Assembly: GCA_020747015.1 (NCBI GenBank)
Contig: JAGTJM010000002.1
Coordinates: forward strand, 248,001 to 312,000
Origin: Pyrenochaeta sp. MPI-SDFR-AT-0127
Lineage: Eukaryota; Ascomycota; Dothideomycetes; Pleosporales; Cucurbitariaceae
DNA length: 64,000 nt
Direction of reading: 5' to 3'
This document shows, in pieces, positions 10,644 to 21,843 of this stretch; position 1 is the first letter of the stretch; the number at the start of each line of letters is the position of its first letter. The notes under the pieces are model-generated. The model searched no databases. It was not told where the DNA came from and saw only the letters and a list, made by a program, of their open reading frames with translations. Position numbers and translations under genes: made by a program.

Positions 10644-12461
10644 CTACACTCTGAGCCAAGTATAGGCCCAAGCATACACTCCATCCACCATTCCAGTCAT
10701 CTCTAGCGTATTGCCCACACAAGCATACTTTACCAGCATCTGCGAGCTATAATTGTCGGCAAATGGAAGATCTAATGGGATTACCATATCAAGGGCAGGT
10801 ATCCTCGTGATTGTGCGCCCACTTCCAGAAGCCTTCACTCCAAGCGCCCAGGTGAACATTGACGACTGTCCCTCTACTGCTAGCAGATTTCCGTCTACTG
10901 ATCCAGAGAGAAACATGTCTGTATGGGCTGCCAGCCCTTGTGTGACCATGTCCCAGGACATAACCATGTCGGTAAAGGTCATTGAGCTGTGGAACCCGTC
11001 ATCAATGCTGAGTGCTGAATTACCGACGAAATTCAAGTTCGATACACTGATGCCTTCGGCACTGGCCATTCTCTCAGCCAAAAACGTGCGCATTGAGTTG
11101 CTATCCAGATTCCACGACCCGACAAGACATTTATCCAGCCCTTCTGACCCTTCTGGTACTTCTGGTTCTTCAGGCTTTTCTGGTTCTTCACAAGACTCTT
11201 GACGCCTCCTCCTTGCTGGTTTTGTAACGGAGAAGGATAGCGTTGCATGGGATTGGCCGTCTCTGTGTATTGTATTGTGGCTTGGATCGTTTGTCGATGT
11301 CATAATAAATTGCCAGAATTCTGAGGGATCTGTTGGGCAAGCGGAATTTTCGGTGTTTTGGAGCTCAATCTTTTCTCCGGGTTTGGCAATGGAAAAGGCA
11401 CCCGATCTGCCCTTGCGATACTGGAGAATGGTCTTCACATCGCCAGGCTCGCTCGGCGTAAAGGTCATAGACACGGCTTTGTCGCTGTCAAAGATTGTCG
11501 TATATGCGTTGATTCTGAATGGTGGGACGGAAATTAGGTTGTCAGAAAGCGGGCCGTCAGGAACTGGGAATACTTTCGCAACCACGGGATGGAACAACTT
11601 GACCAACTGTCCACCTTTGAAGCTGATCTTGCCGTCTACAAACCTGGAGGCAAAGCCAGGCCATGCATTGGAAAGCTCTCCATCCGCATATATCCTTGTC
11701 ATCTCGGCGGCTAAATTTCCAACATAGGTCTGTTTTGTCATCCAGGTGTGAATCTGTACAGGCGTCCATCCTATGTTAAGGAGATATTGGAAGATAATGG
11801 CTGCAGGATACGCGTTCTCTTCCTCAATTGGTGCTCGTGCGGGATCATACCCATTGATATTCTGGACCTCACTGTTGACATCTGGGTAGAAGTAATTCGC
11901 AAAGAATTCGGCTGTTCCATCTACCCACCACTGAGATGCCTGTATCTCCCCGGCCGTTGTTGCATCAGGTCTGACGGCATTCTGTACACAGTGGTACATC
12001 TCGTGGGCTATGGTGGCTTTGAATGAGAGTTCTGATTGAGCGGAAGGCCCCGTGCCGGTCTCCATCTGGATATAGCAGCGCTCGTGCTCGGTAATGCTCT
12101 GACCCTGCGCAACATTTGCTGCATCGCCCACCTCCTTAACAACGTATACACTTGTATACAATGACTTGCCGTCCAGAAACGAAGAGTAAAGCTCTGCGAC
12201 GTCGCTCAAGACGGTATTAACGTACGTAATATAATCCGACGTTGCTTCAATGTCGCTAGAACGGTAAATATTGTACTCAAGCTTAGACAGAGTTTGATCC
12301 ACGGCGACGGGTTCGCATTCAAAATCTCGTGGCACATCTCCAGGAAATTTGCAGCTATTTCGAGGGCGCAGTGTTGACAATGGGGCAGCCGAGCATAGCG
12401 AACCAAGTAGGATCAAGCTGTTAGTGAGCAATATTGTCGAAAGCATCTTTGAGGATGCCAT
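10644..12461 (-). CDS. Secreted HExxH (gluzincin-like) metallopeptidase-like protein
   Basis: Single exon, 605 residues from ATG 12461. The frame extends upstream only to a TTG, so that extension was rejected. An N-terminal signal peptide ends near SLCSA. A zinc-peptidase motif, IAHEMYHCVQ, puts HEMYH at residues 153–157. About 30 residues later WWVDGTAEFFANY supplies a Glu that could be the third zinc ligand, the gluzincin pattern. A Pro/Glu-rich linker with a tetra-arginine site (PARRRRQE, a likely Kex2-type cleavage point) precedes a C-terminal domain beginning DKCLVGSWNLDSN. The first domain is probably an extracellular protease; the second is unassigned. Peptidase activity is inferred from the motif only. 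Confidence 0.84.
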   Translation of the reverse strand: MASSKMLSTILLTNSLILLGSLCSAAPLSTLRPRNSCKFPGDVPRDFECEPVAVDQTLSKLEYNIYRSSDIEATSDYITYVNTVLSDVAELYSSFLDGKSLYTSVYVVKEVGDAANVAQGQSITEHERCYIQMETGTGPSAQSELSFKATIAHEMYHCVQNAVRPDATTAGEIQASQWWVDGTAEFFANYFYPDVNSEVQNINGYDPARAPIEEENAYPAAIIFQYLLNIGWTPVQIHTWMTKQTYVGNLAAEMTRIYADGELSNAWPGFASRFVDGKISFKGGQLVKLFHPVVAKVFPVPDGPLSDNLISVPPFRINAYTTIFDSDKAVSMTFTPSEPGDVKTILQYRKGRSGAFSIAKPGEKIELQNTENSACPTDPSEFWQFIMTSTNDPSHNTIHRDGQSHATLSFSVTKPARRRRQESCEEPEKPEEPEVPEGSEGLDKCLVGSWNLDSNSMRTFLAERMASAEGISVSNLNFVGNSALSIDDGFHSSMTFTDMVMSWDMVTQGLAAHTDMFLSGSVDGNLLAVEGQSSMFTWALGVKASGSGRTITRIPALDMVIPLDLPFADNYSSQMLVKYACVGNTLEMTGMVDGVYAWAYTWLRV

Positions 12462-14300
12462 TTCCAGCTCTTCGATGCTGAGGCAGATGTGAAAGGGAGA
12501 GAAGTGGAGCGAGAATGAGAGTTGTATACAGGCATAGAAACAAGTACAACACAAACCTTTTTATTGAGCCTTTAGACAAGGCATCAATCTATCGCCAGGC
12601 TAAAGAGGAGGCTGCGATGAGGCTGAGCAGAGCCGTGGTGTGCACAGGGCTGTATGTGTGCAAACCTTCAGCCTCACGGGTCATCTACATAACCGCATCT
12701 CGCTTATCGATCGCTCTCCATGATCCAGAAGCGAGGACATCTCTCTATAGTTTGTGTGGAGAGGTCGCGATAGGTTGAGCCTCCTGAGCACGGGAGGCGG
12801 TGCAAACAGTGGGCGTTCAGCTGAAGCCCTACCAATCGGTCCTTCTCAAGCCACTTGCAAGACCCATTGGGTTGTTGTCCTCTCTCTTTCCACAGCCCCA
12901 AAAATAATACCTATTCTGCCTACCTAGTACTCCAAACAATTCTTAAACTAAGATGCGCTCAGGATCTAGATCTTAGCACAAGCGTAGCCAAGCTGCCACT
13001 TTCGTCATCAACCCAACACTGCGCGCTCTCAACAACAAACTTGAAACTAGGCTCCCAAAACAAAAACAACTTAGCCCGAGCCTGCTCCTCTGAACATTGC
13101 TATACACACTTGGTTCAGATGCATGTAGTCTAATTGAAGGTTGCTAGGAGTAACAGGAAAAGCGAAGTACTGGAACATCTCTCTTGCGTGTTCGGCTTTG
13201 CAACACTGATGGTAACGGCCATTTGCTGGCCTTCACATATGAAGAACTTTACACTATGGTTTTTTAAGGATCAGCGACGTTGGTCCTTCATAGCCCTCTA
13301 TGGATGTCCATATCGAAATTATGAATGAAGTAAGGCTATTGACCCTAGGATGGAGGAGTATGGTCTCTTACTCACACAAGGATAAGTTTTCTTACCACCA
13401 CTAAATCATTGTGAATCTTTTACGTCAGTTCATGTAAGCTTTACTTTAGGATCATAGCAATTACTGTGCACAATCGCATTCACCCAGTCGGACGTCTACT
13501 TCTCCTGTATCTACTGTATTCAAGCAGTCATCCGTCCACACTTTTCCAACCGCTTTTCGCTCCGTAACAGCACCATCTCATTTAACCCACAACACATTAT
13601 AAAACCTCTTTTTCTAATCCATGCCCAGATTATACAAGTACTTCTCCCTTGCGCACCGTCTCGGACAGTCTCGATGGAAGTACTCGACCCCGGGATGATT
13701 GAATCGAGTTACATGATTCCATTCAATTCCCATCTTCCCTACGCAAACCAACTCAACAGCATGTATTAGGAGAAGATTGGTGGAGACTAGAAGAGACATG
13801 CTCAGGTAGCTGATAACAAGTTCTTTTGTGTCGAGGATAAAAGACACTGGCATTCATCGTCAGGTTGCATGACAAGGCATCGCCGTTCAACGTCAATGAA
13901 GAGCAATTTGATGGCATGTGCCATCTTCACTCAAGGGTCGGCTACTGTATGGCAGGTCCCACCACGATTTTGATTGCAATTGCGAATCCATTTCCCTGCC
14001 CTGCTAAGGTCAATGATGTGCTCAGCAACATGAACGCCAACAGCATCGAACGTATCCTGTTTCTCGTCATGGATCAGCATGACGCTTTGATCACTATCAT
14101 TTTCGCTGGGGTCACGTTGTCAGTCAAAGAGCGCTAAGATCCAGCAGTTACATTCCTTGTTGAATTTTACAGCATATTTTACATGTACCAAATAATGACT
14201 ACGAAAAATGTCCGCACGAACTAACCTCTACCTTCTGGCTAAGGAATTGGCGTTACCACAGACAATGTTCGAAGAGAGGCATATGTCTCTTACAAAGGGA
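12462..14300. other. Intergenic, 1.8 kb
   Basis: Upstream of the HExxH gene and downstream of the coiled-coil gene. Short open frames of up to 92 codons show no family resemblance. I see no gene. Confidence 0.45.
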
Positions 14301-16603
14301 TCACTGATCCGTGGGCGGTGTCAGAAGCCTAGAAGGCTCCTGCTTTGGCCTTCTGTAGATGTCTCTCAAACTGAACTTTGACTTTGATGCCTCTCCTTCA
14401 TTTTGCTTTTCCATAGCCGCCAAACCGGCCTTCAGCTGCTCAAACTGGGCCCTTGTGTGGTGCAATTGGCTCGAAAGATCTGTATTCCTTTCGGCAAGCT
14501 CTTGAAACTCTGTTTTTGAGGCACGACTGAACTCCTCTTTGACCGCTTCAATCTGTTTGGCCTGGCTCTCGAGAGTCGCTTTTGTGATTTGAAGTTGCAC
14601 ATGGTCGTCCCGCAACTTTTCGAAGTCCTTCTGCTGCTGCAGAACATGACGCTGAGATTTGTCTAGCTCCTCGCGTAGGTATTTCTCGAGCTTCGTCTCA
14701 GGTGAGTCTTGTGTCTTGACCCCCAGCGCCACCCTCTCTTCAAGCCTGATCTCAAGCTCTCGGCTGCGTACCTTCTCCCTGGTTAGCGCAACTTGCGTTG
14801 ATTCTAGCGAATTCTTAAGCGACGATTCTTTAGTAATCAGCTCGCCGATACACGATTTTAGAGTATCAGCCTCCTTGCGAAGTGCTTCAACGGTTCTTTG
14901 AGAGTCCTCATAGAGGCTTTTCGCATCTTTAAGGTCCTGCTGCCCGCGTTTCCTCTCTTTCACGAGAGCGTCTTCAGTTGCTTCTTGGCCCTCTTTGAGG
15001 GAAGAGTTATCGGTCGTCAGTTCGCCAACCTTGGAAGTCAAATCGGAAATCTCCTTGCGAAGCGCTTCAACAGTCATTTGAGACGCTTTGTAGAGATCTT
15101 TCGCATCCAAAAGATCACGCTGGTTGCGTTCCCTCTCTTTCGCGAGTGCATCTTCAGTTGAATCTCGCGTTTCTTTGAGTGCAGCGTTCTCAGTCGTGAG
15201 ATTATCGATCTGCTTTCCCATAGCGGAGATCTCGTCGATATACTCTATAAGGCTTTTCTTAGAATTCTCGTTGAGTCCTTCGGCTGGAATGGCCTCACTC
15301 TCGATGTTGTCGATCTTCGTCCGCAGCTGTGTTATTGTCTCCTGCGACTCTTTGTAGAGCTTGGTCTTCTCTTTTTCCGCCCGAGTCGCAATCTCATCTT
15401 GCGCGAGTATTCGTCGAACATCAGCAGCCGCAAATTCAGCATACGCTTTCCGCAAAGCTTGAGACTCCACTGAGAGAGGCTTCTGCAGGTTCAGCCAATA
15501 CTCTCGCGCAGCCTCAGTCAGCTTAGCGAGCCGGATCCATTCTTTTGCAAGCTTCGCCGACTGCTTGGTGTGCGCTTCGCACATGTTGTACATCGCGAGA
15601 GATTGGATTTCATTGTCTCTCATTCCATCTACAACCCCAAGCGAGCTTTCTACGATTTTGATGCTGAGGCTGTGGCATCTTGGGACGCTGGACTTACACT
15701 GAGCGTCTTGTGCGTCAAGGCCTCGGCAGGGATGGGATTTACGGTCTATCTCTTGAATTTTGAACACCTCATCGAACATCAATTTATTAGAAAGGCCCAT
15801 CGGAAGGGATTCAGGGAGAGTAAGTTCGAGATTTTTGTTCCCAAGGGCAGTGAAGTCTAGAGTTGATTCTCCACCGCTTATAGGTTGAGAAGCAGATGTG
15901 GTGCTCACGGGTGATGCGTTTCCGAATATGAACGGTGGCGATTTTTTACTCGCTGTAGGTGTCGAAGCCGCTGGTGGATCATCTCTCTTGCTCGCCATTT
16001 CGCCCTCCTTAGTAATATTAGCCTGGGTTGTTTCCTTGCTGTCTTTGTCGTATGGTTCAGCTGTAATTGTTCCTAGAACAGCGGCGGTTGCGATATGTGG
16101 GGTTGGGATGGGCACAGGTAACTCCTGCGCGTCGAGAAGAAGAGCAGTCACTTCTTCCTCATGGATCTCGTAATCAGATTCATCATCATCGTCATCATCT
16201 CATCATCATCACTGGATTCTTCCCCATCTTCCTCGCTAAGCTCCTCGCTATTATCGTCTCTAAGTTTATCTCCATCACTACTTAGTTCTTCACAATCTTT
16301 ATCGCTCATTTCCTCGCATTCCTCGTCATCGCTTGAATATTCACTCTCACTTCCGATGAAACTCAGATCATCGTCGTCTTCGTCCTGTTCAGGCGTATCC
16401 AACGACCATTGAGTGGTAGATGGGTTCGGGGACGGTGGTAATTTGACTCTAACCCGGTGGCCCTTGGATGTGTATCGGACGGTCCCCGTTTTGGACCATT
16501 TAGAAGCAGATGCAGCCCCTCTAGACGGAAGATCTACGACAAACGTATGGCTGCTACTCGTTGTAGGTGGGGCTGTATATGTAGCTGGCAATGAAAATGC
16601 CAT
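14301..16603 (-). CDS. Coiled-coil protein with acidic N-terminus, frameshift in a GAT repeat
   Basis: Two overlapping frames read as one protein. The first runs from ATG 16603 (MAFSLPATYTAPPT) through a very acidic Ser/Glu/Asp tract. The second runs to the stop at 14301. They lie in different frames and meet in a GAT repeat near 16199/16200, where one base is missing from otherwise regular repeats. Reading across it gives an uninterrupted acidic run into ESDYEIHEEEV and then about 600 further residues. The second part holds roughly 330 residues of heptad-rich coiled coil with repeated modules (EALRKE, ELTT) at about 70-residue spacing. The tail is basic, ending LLTPPTDQ. No enzyme domain is visible; a scaffold or filament-like role is a guess. 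No GT..AG intron fits the junction. Confidence 0.62.
16181..16210. repeat. GAT/ATC trinucleotide repeat with one missing base
   Basis: On the plus strand, runs of CAT/ATC triplets are broken at 16199/16200, where the sequence goes from ...catcatc to tcatcatc. One extra A there would restore the triplet register and the reading frame of the coiled-coil gene. This is either a replication-slippage allele or an assembly error. Confidence 0.75.
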
Positions 16604-17117
16604 GTTTGCAAAAATGAAGGAGTTGCTGTTGGGACCAGACAATGTTTTTTTTAGATATGTGATGATGGATTCGCCGCCTGCTTTTGACTGTCGACGGACA
16701 AACTAGATAAGTGTTTTGGCGAGAGTGAAGAACGACTGCGCCGCAACGCAGGGGGCTCTATTTGCGACGGGAAGCGCCCGCCAAGTGTAGGCTGTTCCTC
16801 CAGCGAACGACGAGCTTTGGCCAATCAGGGGATCGCCCCCACCATCCTTGCTAGCATCTAACATACAGTGGTATGTCTGTAGTAGGCGTGGTCTTACAAG
16901 GCTGATACATGGTGGCGACTACGAATGTGTCTGTGCCTTGCATGCTGCCATGACTCTCCTGCATATGGACATCACCTACATACACAGATGGACCATGGTT
17001 AAACCTCGACATTGCTAGGGCCATTGAATAATGCGTAGTTACATGCGGAAAGAGCCGCATTATGAGTGCTAGTCTAAATATTAATGCACCTATGTTACAA
17101 AGATCTTATATGCTACC
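16604..17117. other. Intergenic
   Basis: Promoter of the coiled-coil gene and 3' flank of the molybdenum-cofactor gene. I see nothing else. Confidence 0.4.
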
Positions 17118-20100
17118 CTAGCTTTCGTTTTGAAAACTCCTCCAGCCCTCTTCCTTCCATGTGCCACTCTTGCCTCCCTCTTTCAAGACGACGCGAACAT
17201 CCTGTACACGTTGAAACTTGTCGACCGCTTTACACATGTCCACGACGGATAATGTGGCGCCCATGATGGCAGTCAAGGCTTCCATTTCGACGCCTGTTTG
17301 GCCTGTGCATTGGACCTTTGCTTCAATAAGGATACCACCGTGACCCATGTCACCAGAGGACGTTAGTATTGAAGAACTTGAGATCCCTCCTTCGCGCTCT
17401 GAACCAAAGACTTTCAATTCAACGCCGACGTGCGTTAAAGCGATGGGGTGACAAAGTGGAATAAGATCTGGGCATTTCTTTGCTGCCATGATGCCTGCTA
17501 TGCGAGACACAGAGAGCACGTCACCTTTCTTGAGGCTATTGCTGCGGATCAAGGACAGGGGTGTAGGATTAGAGAAGTAAACCGTGCCGACGGCGATCGC
17601 TGTTCGGACAGTATGAGCCTTTTGAGATACTGAGACCATGTGTGCGGATCCGGAAGCTGTGAGATGCGGTAAGCTTGGTGGGACCGAAGCAGTCTTTTTG
17701 GAATCTTCAGATGCCATTTTTGTTCCGAATTCGGGATCCAATGAAGGGCGAGACGACATAGAGTAATATCGCTTGTGCAGCGACTCGTGGCCCAGCCCCT
17801 GAGTCTTCGTACTCGTTGGTCTTTCACTCTGCAAAATTGACGAGGTCTTGTACTCGGCCGTTCGTGACGTCTTGCCCTCTTGCACACCTTGGTCCTCGTT
17901 CAAGAAGCTCAACCCCCCCGCATCAAGCTCATCCAAATCCAACATGTCTTCAGCAACGTGTGCCGGTGCACCTCGTCTCTCAAATATATCACGCCACCGC
18001 GCTGCCATTCGTTCTGCCGCTTCGTTGTTGAGGTCATGATCTCGAACCATTTGATCCAAAATCTTCTTGACCTCTTCATTGGCCACACTATTTGGTTTCT
18101 GTTCGGAATTGTTGTTACCTACAATATCGAATCTCGTTTGCCATCTATGGACGAGTATCTTTAACCATGTCTGTAGTGTTCTCTGATTTTGGCTCGTCCA
18201 TACGTCGTATGGAAGAGTATCAATGCGTGGATAGGAAGTTTTGAGGCGTTCTTGCATCTGATGAACTTGAGACTGGAGGGAGGAAACTGAAGCCTGGAAG
18301 TCTGCTGTGAGGTCTGAATCGATGTAAACGAGACCCGAGGCAGGGACTTGTAGCCGAAGGCTGTCGCTCGAGCTGTACTGAGGCGTAGAGAACGCCTTCG
18401 CATCGGTATGAGAAGGTGGTGGTGATGAGTTTGGTGAAGTATCAATCTGCTGTGGTGAAGACCAACTGAATGGAATAGATTGGGCCAGGAATTTCGAGCC
18501 AGATACCATATTGTCCAGCGCTGCGCTCTTTTCTTGATCTTGTAGTTTTGTCCTCCCCCTGAAGCTAGAAGCCCGTTTTATAGGTGCCACTGTATCTATC
18601 CCCATTTTTTCGTTCATCTCTTGCTTTGATACTGTGGTTTGCCGTGTGGCCAGGTTTCTCACATCCTTTGCATGCACTTTGCGACGCTGCTGCGTGCCAT
18701 ATTCCCTAGATGCCTGTTCATGTTTGAATACTGCGTGGTCGAGGATGTCACCTAGATCGAAAGATTCAGGATTTGATGTTGGTACTTTAACAGTCGATGA
18801 TTGATTGACCGTTTTGACCTGCTGCCGCACTTCGACTTCCCTTTCACAGTCCTGAGATAACACTTCCTCCTTTGTTAGTAGCTTCTCCTTCCCTAACGTA
18901 TCAGGCCGCTTCTTTGAAGCCTTCTTGGCCGCCTCAAGACTCTTCTTGTGCGTCTCGAGTAAGCTCTCCAACTCCCGAATCTTGAGCTCTTGTTTACTAT
19001 TAGCCCCTGTATGATCAGCCTCGACAGTTGCCTTCTCTTCTGCTAGGCGTGCAGCTATCCTCTTTCGCTCTCGCCATTTTGCTCGTTTCGTTTTAGGGGT
19101 ATCTTTTATTTGCAAATCCGATGGCGTATTTGTGAGAGCAGACTTGGAAGGTTCATTGTATTTAGAAGGAGCGGCTGAGTGGCTCGATTTCTCAACCGTG
19201 ATACGGCGTTCAATCAGACGGATCTTCCTCTCAATACTTTGAACACTGTTGCTTTCAGCGTTTTTTGCATCAACGAGAATTTTCCTGATCTTGTATCGAC
19301 CTCCTGCGACATGATTGTGAGTTGTGCCGAACATTCGAATCGAAGCACGACTGGGCGATACTCCTGTGCCGAGATCTAAAGATCCCGATGTTAAAGCATT
19401 GAATCCTCTTGGGAGACGTGAAGACGTAGCATTGCCATTTGTAACGCGACCCTGGGACAAGGACCATGGCAAGTCTGGATATGAGGCACTTATGTTCCTA
19501 TCTGAGCAAGGTTAGCAATCACATCACACGCCGGACCAATGAAGTGTAGAGAGATGAAAAAGGGGTATATGATTGGTGTATATAGCTGATTCTGTCGAGA
19601 TTCAAGATCGATAGTAGAATCACAAGGAGAAAAGAACGCTCAGAACGCCATCCATGCAACAGCCACCATGATATCGTGAGGGCATCCAAGCCGTGACTTT
19701 TGATCCGAGGCCTATGACAACAAGGAACAGGAAATCCAATTTCACCCACCAATTAAAATCATCGGCCGGTTCTCCATATTTGCGAGATCGTTCAAGTCGG
19801 CATGCTTTTCGGCCTTCTTCTTGACAGCTACACCGATCGTTTCGAGGAGCTCGCGCTCCCGTTCACCCCACCCAAGGGCTGTCTCATCACTCAATCGACC
19901 TTCGTGGCGATCCATTTCTAGTTGTCTGATGCGCTCAAATGCTTCTTGGTCGATCGGTTCGCCGCCGTTGCCTTGCCGTAAAAGATCACGTAAGGAAACC
20001 TCAGCATTGCCGTGTAGACATACTTTCAAATTGCCATCGCTCGTGATACGCAAACGATTGCACGATCCGCAAAAGTCGTTCGTCATGCTCGTGATGAAGC

Positions 20101-21144
20101 CTACTTTGCCGACGAAGCCAGGCACTTCGTATGTCTTGCTTGTGTCGTTCTTGTGTCCAGGTAAGCGTCTGAGCCCCGGGTACTTTGTGCGTATGATGTC
20201 GAGCATCTCTTGAAAGCTGATCATCTTATTTTCGCTCCACTTGTTTCCGCCAAAAGGCATATATTCGATGAAGCGCACTTCGATGTCTTTTTCGCGACCC
20301 ATCTCGACAAAAGGTAAGATTTCGCGCTCATTCAAACCGCGCATAACTACGCAGTTGACTTTGAGCTTGACCCCTGCGCCCATCTTATTCATTTCCAGTA
20401 TGCGATCGATAGACTTCATGACAGCATCAAAGCCTTTCCGCCTTGTCATGATCTGAAATTGGAATGGGTCTAGTGTATCCAAACTGAGGTTGACACCTGT
20501 GAGGCCAGCCTCTACCATAGCGTCCAGCTTCCTGTGAAGCGAGATTCCGTTGGTTGTGAGGGCGAGCTCTCGTAAACCTTTGGGCCGTAGGCTACCGATT
20601 TGCTGCATCAATGGGACGATGTCGCGGCGCACGGTGGGTTCCCCGCCCGTAAGGCGGATCTTGGTTACGCCTTGCGATACGAATAGCGACGATAGGTAGA
20701 AAATTTCGGGTGTGGTGAGCATATTTGCGGGGGGTGACAGTGGGATGCCCTCTGCGCGCTAATTAGCCAAATTCTTTGTATGACGAAATCACAGAGCGCA
20801 CCTTCGGGCATGCAGTATAGACATCGCAAATTACAGCGCTCAGTGATGCTGATGCGCAAATAATCATGTTGTCTGTGGAACGTATCGGTCAAGAAGTCCG
20901 AAAACGGCTTGGCATTTTTGATTGCCTCTTTGCGCAGCTGTACATTCGATCCTTGCGACACAGGTATAGGAGGCACTCCAGCTGGGTATTCGACGCTCGA
21001 TTCTCGTATCGCGGCATTTGTCGCATTGCTCCGTGTCTGTGTCCAGCGTATTGAAGGTCGATATCGGAATTCGCCACGGCCGGCAGCGTACCGCAGAACG
21101 GCGGAGCCCGGCGGCCCTGTCCGTACTTTAACCATATGCGCCAT
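17118..21144 (-). CDS. cnxABC: Fused molybdenum cofactor biosynthesis protein, MoaA + MoaC (MOCS1/CnxABC type)
   Basis: Three exons: 21144..20802, 20751..19750 and 19501..17118, giving 1242 residues. It makes cyclic pyranopterin monophosphate from GTP, the first step to molybdenum cofactor. The MoaA half has the radical-SAM cluster Cys 104/108/111 (ERCNLRCLYCMPEEG), the KIRLTGGEPTVRRD strand, and the C-terminal cluster FCGSCNRLRITSDGNLKVC. The MoaC half, near the C-terminus, has LIPLCHPIALTHVGVEL and TGVEMEALTAIMGATL...DMCKAVDK. About 600 residues of Ser-rich, coiled-coil and unassigned sequence lie between. Intron 1 (50 nt) splits PE|EG. Intron 2 (19749..19502) starts inside the Gly-Gly end of MoaA; if it is retained the protein stops right after GG. 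The start is the first in-frame ATG, with an Arg-rich mitochondrial-like N-terminus. Nitrate reductase, its client, is 16 kb away. Confidence 0.93.
19502..19749 (-). other. MOCS1 switch intron: spliced = fusion, retained = MoaA ending Gly-Gly
   Basis: Donor GTGGGT at 19749. Acceptor CTTGCTCAG ends at 19502, with a GCTAAC branch site 14 bases before it. Unspliced, the frame reads ATT GGT GGG TGA, so MoaA ends in Gly-Gly. Spliced, the same ATT is followed by D-R-N-I-S in phase with the MoaC exon. The Gly-Gly and stop are thus removed together. Confidence 0.8.
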
Positions 21145-21843
21145 CAAGGGGAATCGGACGTGGGGAATTCTCGTCCACCATCTGGGAAGGCGGACATGGA
21201 AGCTATATACAGTCAAAGCAGTGGAGAAAGATGACTGAAGCTTGACGTGGGCTATCCGAGGACATGCAGGGATCTTCACATGCGCTTGGCAGGTTTAGTC
21301 AGGAAGTGGCAGACAGAAAGTGGGGTATTTCCGGTGCAAGCCGTCAATCTTAGATGGCGTGTCATCCGCTTTGATAACGGTTTGTAAGCTTGCCAGTATA
21401 GTTGAGAATCTATCTGCAAGAAATACGCGATGCATTCTTCGTTGATTTAGCCCATCATCTACTGGCTGTCAATCGCTGTGTTGGGTTCTCCCCATGCTGT
21501 GTCTTCTTTCCGAAATTCCGACGATCGGAATGGATTAATCCATGGATCATACCACGACAGTCTACGCTATATGTGAGCGTCTCAAATGTTTAGAGAGCTA
21601 AGAGGCTATCACTCTATTGAATTGGGATGTATTTATATGCTTAAGGGTGGGCTAAGAGAAGATATGAGTCAAGCTTCGAGAGCTCATTAGCAATTCAGAA
21701 GCCACAAAGCCCGCATGAATGGATGACAAGTGCAACGCGGAGAGTTGGCCGCAAAACTAACAGAAAGCAACTGAAACCTATTTGATGCTACTATAAGTGA
21801 GATATCCAAGATATCGCCTCTCGACATGAAGAATAACAATACC
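21145..21843. other. Intergenic
   Basis: Upstream of the molybdenum-cofactor gene. The reading frame remains open to about 21279 without an ATG, so an extra 5' exon cannot be excluded. I see nothing else. Confidence 0.4.

Noticed and set aside
14659..15357. Plus-strand Ser/Phe-rich open frames
   Set aside because: Antisense shadows of the coiled-coil gene's repeated Lys/Glu codons.
19742..19750. Stop after Gly-Gly read as proof of two separate genes
   Set aside because: A good donor and an acceptor with a GCTAAC branch site join the halves in phase, and the fungal orthologue is known as a fusion.
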